Shown: positions 1 through 7,936 of the stretch, one piece after another | How positions within the stretch are numbered: the stretch's first letter is position 1 | Layout: every line of letters starts with the position of its first letter | Source of the DNA: AP-15 sp963738185 | Lineage (GTDB): Bacteria; Pseudomonadota; Alphaproteobacteria; ATCC43930; CGMCC-115725 | Direction of reading: 5' to 3' | Assembly: GCA_963738185.1 (NCBI GenBank) | Contig: CAVTVA010000003.1 | Location: forward strand, 2,728,001-2,792,000 | DNA: 64,000 bases | Position numbers and translations under genes: made by a program | Notes under the pieces: model-generated | Told to the model about the DNA's origin: nothing | What the model saw: only the letters and a program-made list of their open reading frames with translations | Databases searched by the model: none

Positions 1-563
1 GCGATGCTGGCCGCACCGATCGGCAGATTGACCCAGAACACCACCGCCCAATTGACGTGCACGACCAGAAAGGCGCCGAGCGCCGGGCCGACGATCGCCG
101 AGACGCCGAACACGCTCGACAAGTAGCCCTGCACCCGGGCCCGCTCGGCCGGAGTGTAGATGTCGCCGATCACGGTGCTGGCGATCGGCTGGATCGCCCC
201 GGCGCCGACACCCTGGATGGCGCGAAAGATCACCAGCACCAGCATCGTGCGGGCCAGGCCGCACAAGGTGGTGCCGACCAGAAAGATGCCGGTGCCGACA
301 AAGAAAACCCGCTTGCGCCCGTAGATGTCGGCCAGCCGGCCGTAGATCGGCACCGACACCGCCATCGTCAGGAGGTAGGCGGCGAACACCCAGCTGAACA
401 GCCGAAACCCGCCGAGATCGCCGACGATGGTCGGCATCGCGGTGGCGACGATCGTGCTCTCGACCGCGGCCATAAAGGTCGCCATCAGCGCCGCCATCAG
501 CACCATGCCGCGCCGCTGGACGAGGCTGGTCGGTAGTTGCGGCGGGGCCGCGGCCTGGTCCAA
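1..563 (-). CDS. MFS multidrug exporter, DHA2 (EmrB/QacA) type, 3' end outside window
   Basis: N-terminal part of a 14-helix drug:proton antiporter of the inner membrane; the reading frame runs off the window at base 1. Translated from the minus strand it shows the family landmarks in order: a first helix with VESTIVATAMPTIV (the usual Asp of D-x-TIVNVALP is Glu here), the loop motif GRLADIYGRKR, RAIQGVGAGAIQPIA (motif B), and a helix ending FWVNLPIG. I chose the TTG at 563 because GGAGG sits six bases upstream; an in-frame ATG lies further in, at about 528. It is divergent from the amidohydrolase gene, across about 180 bases. The substrate cannot be told from sequence. Confidence 0.85.
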   Translation of the reverse strand, partial: MDQAAAPPQLPTSLVQRRGMVLMAALMATFMAAVESTIVATAMPTIVGDLGGFRLFSWVFAAYLLTMAVSVPIYGRLADIYGRKRVFFVGTGIFLVGTTLCGLARTMLVLVIFRAIQGVGAGAIQPIASTVIGDIYTPAERARVQGYLSSVFGVSAIVGPALGAFLVVHVNWAVVFWVNLPIGAASI

Positions 564-742
564 ACCTCGCCTCCGATTTGGGCAAAAGCCGACTTTAAGG
601 CGGGCCAACGCGCCAGGACAATGCGCGACCGGCTGCATCCGCCGGGGGGCTGTCCTGCGCGCCGCCCGAGCCCGGCTCGGGGTTGTCAGCGCTGCGGCGA
701 TCGCCGACCATGGCTGCCGGATGCGATCGGGAGGGAAGGCGC

Positions 743-1894
743 ATGAAATACGACCTGCTGCTGACCGGTGGCGAGGTGCTCGACCCGGCCGCCGGGCTGC
801 GCGGCGTGATGGACATCGGCATCGCCGGCGGCAAGATCGTCGCGGTAGCGCCTTCGCTGCCGCAAGCGGAGGCGCGCCGCACGATCGGCGCCAAGGGCCG
901 GCTGGTGACGCCGGGGCTGGTCGACATCCACGCCCATATCTTTGTCAACGCGCATGATATGGCCGGCGACACCGACCGGTTCTGCCGGGGGAGCGGGGTC
1001 ACCACCTTGTGCGACGCCGGCAGCACCGGGTCGGCCACTTTTGCCGGGCTGCGCCAGGTCATCGATCGTGAGGTGCGCACCCGCACCCGCGCCTTTGTCA
1101 ATCTGTCGGCGATCGGCATTGTTGGCACCGGGCGCGGCGGCGAGCTGGCGCATTTCCCCTATGCCGACCCCGAGGGCTGCGCGCGCACGATCAACGAGAA
1201 CCCGGATCTGGCGATCGGCGTCAAGCTACGCTATGGGCCGGGCCTCGTCTGGGAATACACCGCCGAGCCGGTCAAATTGGCGCGTCGCGCTGCGGACATG
1301 GCCGGCGGCGTGCCGATGATGATGCACATCACCGACTCGCCGATCCCATTGCCCGAATTGCTCGCCCATATGAAGCCCGGCGACATCGTCACCCACTGCT
1401 ATCACGGCCGCGCCCACGGCATCATGGGCCAGGAAAAGCAGCTGGTGCTGAAGGAGGTCGTCGAGGCGCAGCGCCACGGCATCATCTTCGATTGCGCGCA
1501 CGGGCGAAACCATTTCAGCTTTCCGCTGATCGAAAAGGCGCTCGACCAGGGCTTTCTGCCCGACACGATCTCGACCGACCTGACCTTTACCAGCGCGACC
1601 CACGGGCCGGTCTTCGACCTGCCGACGACGATGTCGAAACTCTTGCACTTCGGCATGCCGCTCGACGAGCTGGTCAGGCGGTCGACGGCCGCCCCGGCGA
1701 AGATCCTCGGCTATCAAGGCACGGTTGGAACTCTGGCGCCGGGCGCCAACGCCGATATCGCGCTGTTCGAGCTGCGCGACGGCAATTTCGAATTGCGCGA
1801 CAGCGACGGCAACACCATCACCGCCAAGCGCCGACTGATCGCGCAGATGACGATCAAGGACGGGCGCATCTGGTACGAGCGGCCCGGCGAATAA
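743..1894 (+). CDS. Amidohydrolase/deacetylase-family metallohydrolase
   Basis: A 383-residue cytoplasmic metal-dependent hydrolase of the amidohydrolase (dihydroorotase-like) superfamily. The metal-binding DIHAH motif is at residues 61–65 after a small N-terminal beta domain. Further metal and active-site segments are KLRYG (candidate carbamylated Lys), MMHITDSP, THCYHG and FDCAHG, then a C-terminal GANADIALFEL stretch typical of the superfamily's beta sandwich. The pattern fits the subgroup often annotated as amidohydrolase/deacetylase; I cannot name the substrate. The ATG at 743 is preferred over an in-frame start at 683 because GGGAGGGA lies just ahead of it and the family N-terminus (KYDLLLTGGEV) begins there. 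Confidence 0.85.
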   Translation: MKYDLLLTGGEVLDPAAGLRGVMDIGIAGGKIVAVAPSLPQAEARRTIGAKGRLVTPGLVDIHAHIFVNAHDMAGDTDRFCRGSGVTTLCDAGSTGSATFAGLRQVIDREVRTRTRAFVNLSAIGIVGTGRGGELAHFPYADPEGCARTINENPDLAIGVKLRYGPGLVWEYTAEPVKLARRAADMAGGVPMMMHITDSPIPLPELLAHMKPGDIVTHCYHGRAHGIMGQEKQLVLKEVVEAQRHGIIFDCAHGRNHFSFPLIEKALDQGFLPDTISTDLTFTSATHGPVFDLPTTMSKLLHFGMPLDELVRRSTAAPAKILGYQGTVGTLAPGANADIALFELRDGNFELRDSDGNTITAKRRLIAQMTIKDGRIWYERPGE

Positions 1895-1983
1895 GCCGCC
1901 GAGATTGCGGCTAAGCCTCGGATCAGGGGGCGACGCTGACCGACGCGACTGATCCGCTCCCGTAAGGGCGTCGGAAACAGCCG

Positions 1984-2916
1984 ATGGCCGCGTCGGACCC
2001 CGCGATCAAAATTACCGGAGCATCCGCGGCGCAGCCGCGGGCCTGGGGCGCGGCGCTGGCCGCGGTCGCCGGCAGCGTGCTGGTCGGCTTTATGCCGATT
2101 ATGACCTTGCAGCTCTACAAGGCGGGGATCAGCGCCCCCTCGATGCTGGTGTGGCGGTATGGCCTGGCGCTGGTCCCGCTGGGCGCCGCGGCCGTGGTAG
2201 CTGGGCACGACTTTCGCGCGGCCCTGCGCCGAGGCGCATGGCAAATCGCGCTGGTCGGGGCCACGCTCGGCGCCGGGCAGACCCTGTGCTTCTGGGAAAG
2301 CCTGCACACTCTCGACACCAGCATCGCGGTCCTGCTGTTCTACACCTACCCGGCGCTGACCCTGGTGCTCGACCGGCTGATCTTCAAGCGGCCGATCCGC
2401 AGGCGAGCGGCGCTGTGCGTGGCGCTGATCCTGCTCGGCGCCGGGCTGATCACCGTGCCGGGGCTGCGCGGCGGCGGCCTCGATACACGCGGGCTGATGT
2501 GGATTTTGCCGTCGCCGGTCATCTATGCGCTCTATCTCGCCGCCAACTCGGTGCTGATGCGGCGCCACCCGCCGCTGATCGGCGCGGTTTTTCTCTATCT
2601 CGGCCTGCTCGTCAGCTTCGCAGGCACGATCCTGTGGCTCGGGCTCGACGTGCCGGCCGCGCCAGAGACCTGGCTGTTGGTCCTGATCATCGCCCTCGGT
2701 CCGGGCGCGCTCACCGTCACCCTGTTTGCCTACAGCGTGCCGCGGCTCGGACCGGCCAGCTACGCGGTCATCGCCAATTGCGAGCTGGTGACGGTGATCC
2801 TGATCGGGGTGCTGGGCCTCGGCGAAAAGCTGACCGCGGCGCGTACGATCGGCGCCGGCCTGGTTCTCGGCGGCATCGTCCTGCACGGGGTTTTCCGCAA
2901 CACGAGAGCGCGTTGA
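1984..2916 (+). CDS. EamA/DMT-family transporter
   Basis: A 310-residue integral membrane protein with about ten hydrophobic helices in two EamA repeats, characteristic of the drug/metabolite transporter superfamily. The first repeat contains FWESLHTLDTSIAVLLFYTYP and the second ends in YSVPRLGPASYAVIANCELV, both in the expected places after a pair of helices. It is probably an exporter of small metabolites, but the substrate cannot be inferred. It lies 89 bases after the amidohydrolase on the same strand, with a small hairpin-rich gap, so co-transcription is possible but not shown. Confidence 0.85.
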   Translation: MAASDPAIKITGASAAQPRAWGAALAAVAGSVLVGFMPIMTLQLYKAGISAPSMLVWRYGLALVPLGAAAVVAGHDFRAALRRGAWQIALVGATLGAGQTLCFWESLHTLDTSIAVLLFYTYPALTLVLDRLIFKRPIRRRAALCVALILLGAGLITVPGLRGGGLDTRGLMWILPSPVIYALYLAANSVLMRRHPPLIGAVFLYLGLLVSFAGTILWLGLDVPAAPETWLLVLIIALGPGALTVTLFAYSVPRLGPASYAVIANCELVTVILIGVLGLGEKLTAARTIGAGLVLGGIVLHGVFRNTRAR

Positions 2917-3138
2917 GAGCGGTAGCCTCTTAAATGCGGGTGTCGTGGATATCGCAACCGGTCTCGTGCGCGCAGATCACCCGATTTTATCGGCATCACA
3001 AAATTATTTACCCTGAATGCGAGATTGTTAGAGACATACCGTGAACATAGAGATATAACCGTCCGCAGAGGGGTGCCCTCGCGACATATAGCCCCTCTGG
3101 CCGCCGCCGCCAGCGCTCATCGAAATTGGGAGATCAGC

Positions 3139-4095
3139 ATGGGCCGCCTCTATTTTATCGCCATCGTTGTTCTTGTTATGTTCGAAACAATATCGATGCC
3201 GGTGTCGGCGCAGCCCGGCATGGCCGCCCCGGCCGCCCGCGGCGCCGCCGCCTGCGCCGCCGACCCATGGATCGACGTGCGCTGCTATGGCGCCACCGGA
3301 AACGGCAACACCGACGACACCGCCGCCGTCAACCGCGCGCTCGCCGCGGCCCTGGCCGCCGACGCGCCGCTGTTCTTCCCGCATGGCACCTTCAGGCTGA
3401 CCCGCACCCTGGTCATCGATTACCAGAGCCGGGCCGATACCGGCTTTCGCCTGATCTCGATGGGGGCCGTCCTCGACGGCAAATCGATCTCCGCGCAACC
3501 CGTATTGGCGATTGATTGCTCGGGCGGCACGGCGACTTCTCCCAAGGGGTGCTTTTACTTCAACGAGCAGGGAACCCTGTTTGTCAACGCCAACAGCGAC
3601 AGCTATGCCGTCGTTATTGGGCTAACCGATTTTTCCGACGCGCAGAACTCGCTGAAGATCGATCATCTGATCGTCAACAATGCCGGCGCCGGCAAGCGGG
3701 CCGGTGGGCTCGAACTCAACTATGTGCTCAATTCGCAGATTTTCGCGGTTGCCGATTCGGCGGGCGGCGGCGCCGGCATCGCCTTGGAGCAGACCCAGAT
3801 TTCCCGCATCAGCGGCGCCGGATCGGCCAGCGCCAAAGGCGGGGTCGGCCTGTTGTTCGAGCACGGCTACAGCTTTGCCAACACGATCGACGCGATGGAT
3901 CTCGAAGTGGCGCCCACCTGCCTGGCAATCGATTCGCGCAAGGCTGCTCACAATACCTTTATCTCGCCCTATTTGGCCTGTGCGACGGCGGTCGACGCAC
4001 GGGCAGGCAACGACACCCATCTGGTCAATCCGCTGTTTGGCGGCAATGTCAGGACGCGGTTTGCCGCCGCGGTCGGGATCGCCATGACCCCGTGA
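3139..4095 (+). CDS. Exported right-handed beta-helix (pectate-lyase-like) protein
   Basis: A 318-residue protein with a clear Sec signal peptide (about residues 1–24, cleaved near VSA-QP). The mature part opens with WIDVRCYGATGNGNTDDTAA, the standard start of pectate-lyase/glycosyl-hydrolase-28-type beta helices, followed by FFPHGTFRLT and a series of short beta-rich coils rich in Asn, Gly and Ser. The fold is well supported, but no catalytic Asp/Arg set is obvious, so it may be an enzyme on polysaccharide or a structural surface protein. The ATG at 3139 gives the signal peptide directly, with a GGGAGA ribosome site. The upstream gap (2917–3138) is AT-richer than the neighbourhood, which hints at transfer. 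Confidence 0.7.
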   Translation: MGRLYFIAIVVLVMFETISMPVSAQPGMAAPAARGAAACAADPWIDVRCYGATGNGNTDDTAAVNRALAAALAADAPLFFPHGTFRLTRTLVIDYQSRADTGFRLISMGAVLDGKSISAQPVLAIDCSGGTATSPKGCFYFNEQGTLFVNANSDSYAVVIGLTDFSDAQNSLKIDHLIVNNAGAGKRAGGLELNYVLNSQIFAVADSAGGGAGIALEQTQISRISGAGSASAKGGVGLLFEHGYSFANTIDAMDLEVAPTCLAIDSRKAAHNTFISPYLACATAVDARAGNDTHLVNPLFGGNVRTRFAAAVGIAMTP

Positions 4096-4205
4096 GGCGG
4101 CGGCAGCCTCTGCACTTGAGGCGGGCCGCCTGACGCCCTCGCGGCGGGCGGAGATAAGAGCGGCATCGAGCCCGCGCAGGCCAGCGGCGCCTACAACTGG
4201 CGCCT

Positions 4206-4234
4206 TTGACAACGGGTCGCCGGCGGTCCACATC
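4206..4234 (+). promoter_or_regulatory. Probable sigma-70 promoter of rnpB
   Basis: A consensus -35 box TTGACA (4206–4211) is followed after 17 bases by CACATC (4229–4234). This puts the start of transcription within a few bases of the 5' arm of RNase P RNA at 4242. The -10 match is weak, so the call rests on the -35 box and position. Confidence 0.5.
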
Positions 4235-4241
4235 TGCAAGG

Positions 4242-4695
4242 GTCAGACGGCCGGGCGGCCGCTCTCGGCCATCGGCGGGGAGAGGAAAGTCCGGGCTCCA
4301 CGGAGGTGCGGTGCCGGGTAACGCCCGGCGGGGGCAACCCCAGGGAAAGTGCCACAGAAAGGATACCGCCGAGCCCGATCGCGGCAGCCCCGCGGGTGGG
4401 CGGCAAGGGTGAAATGGTGCGGCAAGAGCGCACCGCGCCGCCGGCAACGGCGGCGGCACGGAAAACCCCACCGGGAGCAAGACCAAGTAGGAGCGGCCGG
4501 CGCCCGCGGATCGATCCACCGGAACGGTCCTCGAGCGCCAGGCGGGCCTTCGCGCCGCCGCTCGGGTCGGTCGCATGAGGCGCCGGGCGACCGGCGCCCC
4601 AGAGGAATGGCCGCCGCCGCCACCGCAAGCCTCATGGGCGACAGCCTGGAGGCAGCCGGAGGCGGGCACAGAACCCGGCTTACAGGCCGTCTGAC
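4242..4695 (+). ncRNA. rnpB: RNase P RNA (M1 RNA), class A
   Basis: The catalytic RNA of RNase P, which matures the 5' ends of tRNAs together with the rnpA protein. The near-universal segment GAGGAAAGTCCGGGCTCC is at 4282–4299, and the conserved 3' core ACAGAACCCGGCTTACA is at about 4668–4684. The ends are set by helix P1: GTCAGACGGCC at 4242–4252 pairs exactly with GGCCGTCTGAC at 4685–4695. The 454-base length suits a bacterial type A RNA. Location just upstream of mraZ is common in alphaproteobacteria. Long open frames across it on both strands are artefacts of high GC. Confidence 0.96.
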
Positions 4696-5171
4696 GCCGT
4701 TCGTCCGCGCCAGGCGCCATGACCATCGCCCGCGCCCGTGCGTCGTCGCGGGTATGCAAGGGGCGGCCGGGGTGGACGGTTCCGCGGATCGAACCGGGAT
4801 AACTGCAGTTTCCGGGGGACAAGCCTGTGGAACGGCCTTTGTGTGATTGCCCGCCGCCTCTATCCCGCTCAAGGTGCCCTTGTGTGGTCGATCCGCTGGT
4901 CTTTGTGGCTGCAGCCGTTGACTGGCGAACAGCTCGCGGGCAATGTCGTTGGCTCGCACACCGCACGCGGGGGGAGGAACGGGCGACCCTAGGGGTCGGG
5001 TCGCCCGCTTCGCCTCGGTCCCCGATCTGCCAGGCGCGCCCCGGCAGCGCGATCGACCGGTGCCTCAGCTGTGGGGCGCAACCCGTTTCGCTGGTGGATT
5101 TCACTCGCCAGGTTCGGGACTCTTATGCCATAGTTTTGGCATTGTTTCAGGACCAGCGATTGGCGACTGCC
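4696..5171. other. Intergenic stretch after rnpB with an inverted repeat
   Basis: No gene that I can support. Several overlapping frames are open but show no start, ribosome site or recognisable motif. The clearest structure is a perfect inverted repeat, GGGCGACCC at 4981–4989 and GGGTCGCCC at 4998–5006, with an 8-base loop. It has no T run, so it is not a standard intrinsic terminator; it could still mark the 3' end of the rnpB transcript or be a protein site. Confidence 0.5.
5125..5142. promoter_or_regulatory. Inverted repeat upstream of the RHH gene, possible operator
   Basis: ATGCCA (5125–5130) and TGGCAT (5137–5142) are perfect inverted arms separated by six bases. They lie about 30 bases before the start of a small ribbon-helix-helix protein. 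Such regulators usually bind short palindromes in front of their own gene, so autoregulation is a reasonable inference. Confidence 0.35.
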
Positions 5172-5396
5172 ATGGCTCGAGACGTGAACCCGCTGAAATC
5201 TGAGTTGATCACCCTCTCGCTCAACGTCCAAACCGTGTGGTATCTCGATCGCCTCGTCGAAACCGGGGTCTACGGCAATAACCGGACGGAGGCGGCGAGG
5301 GTAGCCCTCTACGACCATTGCAAGATGCTGATCGCCGACGGGACATTGGCGATGGCGCCGCGCTTGCCAAGCAAAGAGGTCTCGGTGCCCGGGTGA
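5172..5396 (+). CDS. Small ribbon-helix-helix (CopG/Arc-like) DNA-binding protein
   Basis: A 74-residue protein. Residues about 12–52 read as a beta strand (ELITLSLNVQ), then a helix (VWYLDRLVETGVYG), a turn (NNRTEAARVAL) and a second helix. That is the RHH_1 layout, including the characteristic G-x-x-x-N/S-R-x-E-A turn. Dimers of such proteins bind DNA through the strand. The frame is open far upstream, but only the segment from the ATG at 5172 looks like a folded protein. No toxin gene follows, so this is more likely a stand-alone regulator than an antitoxin. It sits between rnpB and the mra promoter. Confidence 0.6.
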   Translation: MARDVNPLKSELITLSLNVQTVWYLDRLVETGVYGNNRTEAARVALYDHCKMLIADGTLAMAPRLPSKEVSVPG

Positions 5397-5763
5397 GCGC
5401 CCGTCACCCGCGGTGATCCTCGGCGCGCGACCGCGCGAAACCAGCAGAACAGAGCGCGCTGATCTGAAGCATGGCCAAAGCATCCCTTGGGTTTCGGGAC
5501 TCGCGTCAGCCCGCCCGCGAACGGCGGCAGTAGGCCGGGCTAGCGCCGAATTCCGCCGCATTGCCGCCCATCGGCCGCCCGGCCCAGCGGGGAAGCTGTG
5601 CCCGTTTCGGCATTTTGGGCGATCGCAGGTCTCGTCTTCCGCCGCCGCACTGAGACAGTCTTCCTCCACCTTGCGTCGTATACGGCCGCGGCGACTACAT
5701 GCTGTGGTCGATCGACCGCGAGCTCACAAAATACAAAATCTGAAGTTTTATTTCAAAACTGCA
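5397..5763. other. Intergenic stretch upstream of the mra operon
   Basis: No supported gene. A 20-codon frame beginning at about 5471 has no convincing ribosome site. The last ~60 bases become AT-rich as they approach the mraZ promoter. Confidence 0.4.
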
Positions 5764-5804
5764 TTGACGCCCATAAATCCCCATGCTATCCCATGCTCAC
5801 CCAT
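5764..5804 (+). promoter_or_regulatory. mra/dcw promoter with four MraZ boxes
   Basis: CCCAT occurs at 5770, 5780, 5790 and 5800, four copies at exact 10-base spacing (ATGGG on the other strand). A -35-like TTGACG (5764–5769) is followed after 17 bases by TATCCC (5787–5792), preceded by an extended TG. The repeats therefore lie over the core promoter. MraZ of E. coli is known to bind TGGG-type direct repeats at 10-base spacing before its own gene and to repress the operon. The arrangement here predicts the same autorepression of the whole cell-wall cluster. Confidence 0.7.
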
Positions 5805-5896
5805 GGACGGGTGCGGCCGATGGGGGGAACTTCGGCAGCACCTATCGGGCGCCCCTTGCCGAGCGTCCAGGGGCGAGCGTTGGGGGAAGAAGTGGC

Positions 5897-6364
5897 ATGT
5901 TCCTGTCCACTTACGTGAACAAGGTCGACCGCAAGGGGCGAGTTTCAGTGCCGGCGACCTTTCGCGCCGCCTTGGCGGCCCAGCGCTTTCCGGGGATTGT
6001 CGCGTTCCCGTCGTACAAATATCCTGCGCTCGACGCCAACGGCATCGATCGGATGGAGGAGCTGATCGCCCGGCTCGACGCCCTCGAAGAGTTCTCCGAC
6101 GAGCACGAGAACCTCTCGGCGTTGATGTTCGCCTCCTCGCAGCGGCTGCCGTTCGACCCCGAAGGCCGGATCGTGCTGCCGCCCGATCTCGCCGAGCATG
6201 CCGGGATCGGCGACAGCGCGGCCTTTGTCGGTCTTGGCAAAAGCTTTCAGATCTGGGAGCCCGGCCGGTTCTCCGAGCATCTGGCGAATTTGCGCGAACG
6301 CGCCCGCCGCCAGGGAACCAAAATCCCGCCGTTTGCCGCGGCCGGCGATCGGGGCCGCGAATGA
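5897..6364 (+). CDS. mraZ: Transcriptional regulator MraZ
   Basis: A 155-residue protein with two AbrB/SpoVT-like swapped-hairpin domains: the first begins MFLSTYVNKVDRKGRVSVPA, the second carries FDPEGRIVLPPDLAEHAGI. Both contain the D-x-x-G-R-(V/I)-x-(V/L)-P signature. MraZ forms ring-shaped oligomers that bind direct repeats upstream of their own gene, and such repeats are present at 5770–5804. It is the first gene of the division and cell-wall cluster, and its stop overlaps the rsmH start (ATGA). Confidence 0.95.
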   Translation: MFLSTYVNKVDRKGRVSVPATFRAALAAQRFPGIVAFPSYKYPALDANGIDRMEELIARLDALEEFSDEHENLSALMFASSQRLPFDPEGRIVLPPDLAEHAGIGDSAAFVGLGKSFQIWEPGRFSEHLANLRERARRQGTKIPPFAAAGDRGRE

Positions 6365-7407
6365 GTCGCCGACGCCGCCCCAACCCGCCACAAGGTGCGG
6401 TCGAAGTCGGCGGCGCCGCGAGCGCCGGCGGCGCGGCCGCGGGGCATGTGCCGGTTCTCGCCGACGCGGTGATCGACGCACTCGCGCCGCGCGCCGGCGC
6501 GCTCTACATCGACGGCACCTTTGGCGCCGGCGGCTACAGCCGGGCATTGCTGGCCGCCGCGCGATGCCGCGTCGTCGCGATCGATCGCGATCCCGAGGCG
6601 GTGCGCCGCGGCCGCGAGCTGGCGCTGGCCCATTGCGGTCGGCTCGCCGTGCTCGAAGGAAATTTTGGCGAGGTGGACCGGCTGCTCGGGCCGGAGGCTG
6701 CCAGTCCGATCGCCGGGATCGCCTTTGATCTCGGGGTTTCCTCGATCCAGCTCGACACTCCTGAACGCGGGTTCTCGTTCCGCTTCGACGGCCCCCTCGA
6801 CATGCGCATGAGCGGCGCCGGGCAAAGCGCCGCCGATCTAATTGCCGCCCTTTCCGAGGCCGAATTGGCCCGGCTGATCCGCGATTTCGGCGAGGAGCGG
6901 TTTGCCCGCCGGGTGGCCCGCGCGATCGTCGCCGAGCGGCGGCGCGGCCCGATCGGCCGCACCCTCGAGCTTGCCCGGATCGTGCGCGCAGCGGTGCCGA
7001 CGACTGAGCCTGGGCTCGATCGGGCCACCCGCACCTTCCAGGCGCTGCGCGTCGCGGTCAACGACGAGCTCGGCGAGCTCGATCGCGGGCTCGAAGCGGC
7101 CGAGCGGCTGCTGATGCCCGGCGGCCGGCTCGCAGTGGTGTCGTTTCATTCGCTCGAGGATCGGCGCGTCAAGGCCTTCCTGAGGCAACGCAGCGGCGCC
7201 GCACCGCATACGTCGCGCCACGAGCCCGCCTCGCGCGAGATTGCGGCGCCGAGCTTTCGGCTGCTGCATCGACGGGCGGTCACGCCCGGTCCCGAGGAAA
7301 CCGCCCGCAACCCGCGCGCGCGGGCGGCCCGGCTGCGCGCGGCGGAGCGAACCGCCGCCCCACCTTGGTCGCCGGCGCGCGGCCGGCCACAGGGGCAGGT
7401 CGCATGA
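6361..7407 (+). CDS. rsmH: 16S rRNA (cytosine-1402-N4)-methyltransferase RsmH
   Basis: A 348-residue SAM-dependent methyltransferase (also called MraW) that modifies C1402 in the decoding centre of 16S rRNA. The family start HVPVLADAVIDAL is at about residue 30. The SAM-binding segment IDGTFGAGGYS, FDLGVSSIQLD and VSFHSLEDRRVK follow in order. The first ~28 residues are a low-complexity Ala/Gly extension. The start overlaps mraZ by four bases. Its stop lies inside the first copy of a 17-base tandem duplication that also contains the ftsL start. Confidence 0.96.
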   Translation: MSRRRRPNPPQGAVEVGGAASAGGAAAGHVPVLADAVIDALAPRAGALYIDGTFGAGGYSRALLAAARCRVVAIDRDPEAVRRGRELALAHCGRLAVLEGNFGEVDRLLGPEAASPIAGIAFDLGVSSIQLDTPERGFSFRFDGPLDMRMSGAGQSAADLIAALSEAELARLIRDFGEERFARRVARAIVAERRRGPIGRTLELARIVRAAVPTTEPGLDRATRTFQALRVAVNDELGELDRGLEAAERLLMPGGRLAVVSFHSLEDRRVKAFLRQRSGAAPHTSRHEPASREIAAPSFRLLHRRAVTPGPEETARNPRARAARLRAAERTAAPPWSPARGRPQGQVA

Positions 7408-7425
7408 TGGGGCAGGTCGCATGAT
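7392..7425. repeat. 17-bp perfect tandem duplication over the rsmH/ftsL junction
   Basis: GGGGCAGGTCGCATGAT occurs at 7392–7408 and again, directly abutting, at 7409–7425. The unit contains an ATGA stop/start overlap. The first copy holds the rsmH stop (7405–7407), and the second holds the ftsL ATG (7421). Before duplication the two genes would have overlapped by the usual four bases. Confidence 0.95.
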
Positions 7426-7936
7426 CAAGCTCTCCACCCTGTTCTGGCTGATTTTGGTGTCGGCGACGGGGTTTGCCATGTTCGCGGTCAAGTATGAGGT
7501 CCAGGCGCTCGCCGACCAGCTGGTGCAAACCACCAACCGCGCGGCCGAGGCCGAGCACCAAGTCCGCGTCCTCGATGCCGAATGGGCCTATCTGAACCGC
7601 CCGGACGCGCTGGCCGAGATGAACCAGCGCTACCTGAACTTAGCGCCGATAGCCACCAAACAGCTTTATGCCAGCGTCGCCGACATCCCGTTGCGCCCGG
7701 CGCCGCCGCCGCAGGTCGAGACGGTCGCCGCCGTGGCGCCAGCCGTGAACCAGACGCTGCGGCCAGCGGGGGGCGGGACCCGGTCGCCGCCGAACCAACC
7801 GATCGAAGAAGGCCCCCCGGTGCAGAGTGCCGAGCCGGTCAGGCCGGCGCCGGTCAGGGTGGCGTTCCGGCCGAGGCCGTCCCATCGGGCGCAATCGCTC
7901 GATGCGCTGATCGCGCAGATCGCAGAGAGCCGGTGA
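7421..7936 (+). CDS. ftsL: Cell division protein FtsL
   Basis: A 171-residue bitopic division protein. One membrane helix (FWLILVSATGFAMFAV, about residues 8–23) is followed by a heptad-type coiled coil (VQALADQLVQTTNRAAEAEHQ...) and the conserved EWAYLNRPDAL, then a Pro-rich tail. FtsL links FtsB, FtsQ and the FtsWI synthase. Position between rsmH and ftsI identifies it despite low sequence conservation. The ATG at 7421 is in the second copy of the tandem repeat, and its stop overlaps the ftsI start. Confidence 0.9.
   Translation: MIKLSTLFWLILVSATGFAMFAVKYEVQALADQLVQTTNRAAEAEHQVRVLDAEWAYLNRPDALAEMNQRYLNLAPIATKQLYASVADIPLRPAPPPQVETVAAVAPAVNQTLRPAGGGTRSPPNQPIEEGPPVQSAEPVRPAPVRVAFRPRPSHRAQSLDALIAQIAESR

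Noticed and set aside
1714..2886. A 390-codon minus-strand open frame opposite the EamA gene
   Set aside because: Residues are dominated by Arg, Gln, Asp and His, a typical antisense shadow of GC-rich coding DNA; the plus strand has a clear membrane transporter.
4049..5104. A 351-codon minus-strand frame and several plus-strand frames over RNase P RNA
   Set aside because: They cross the conserved RNA with its P1 pairing and have no protein features.
5413..6360. An upstream extension of the rsmH frame over mraZ and the promoter
   Set aside because: It has no RsmH homology and covers mraZ; the start overlapping the mraZ stop is the normal arrangement.
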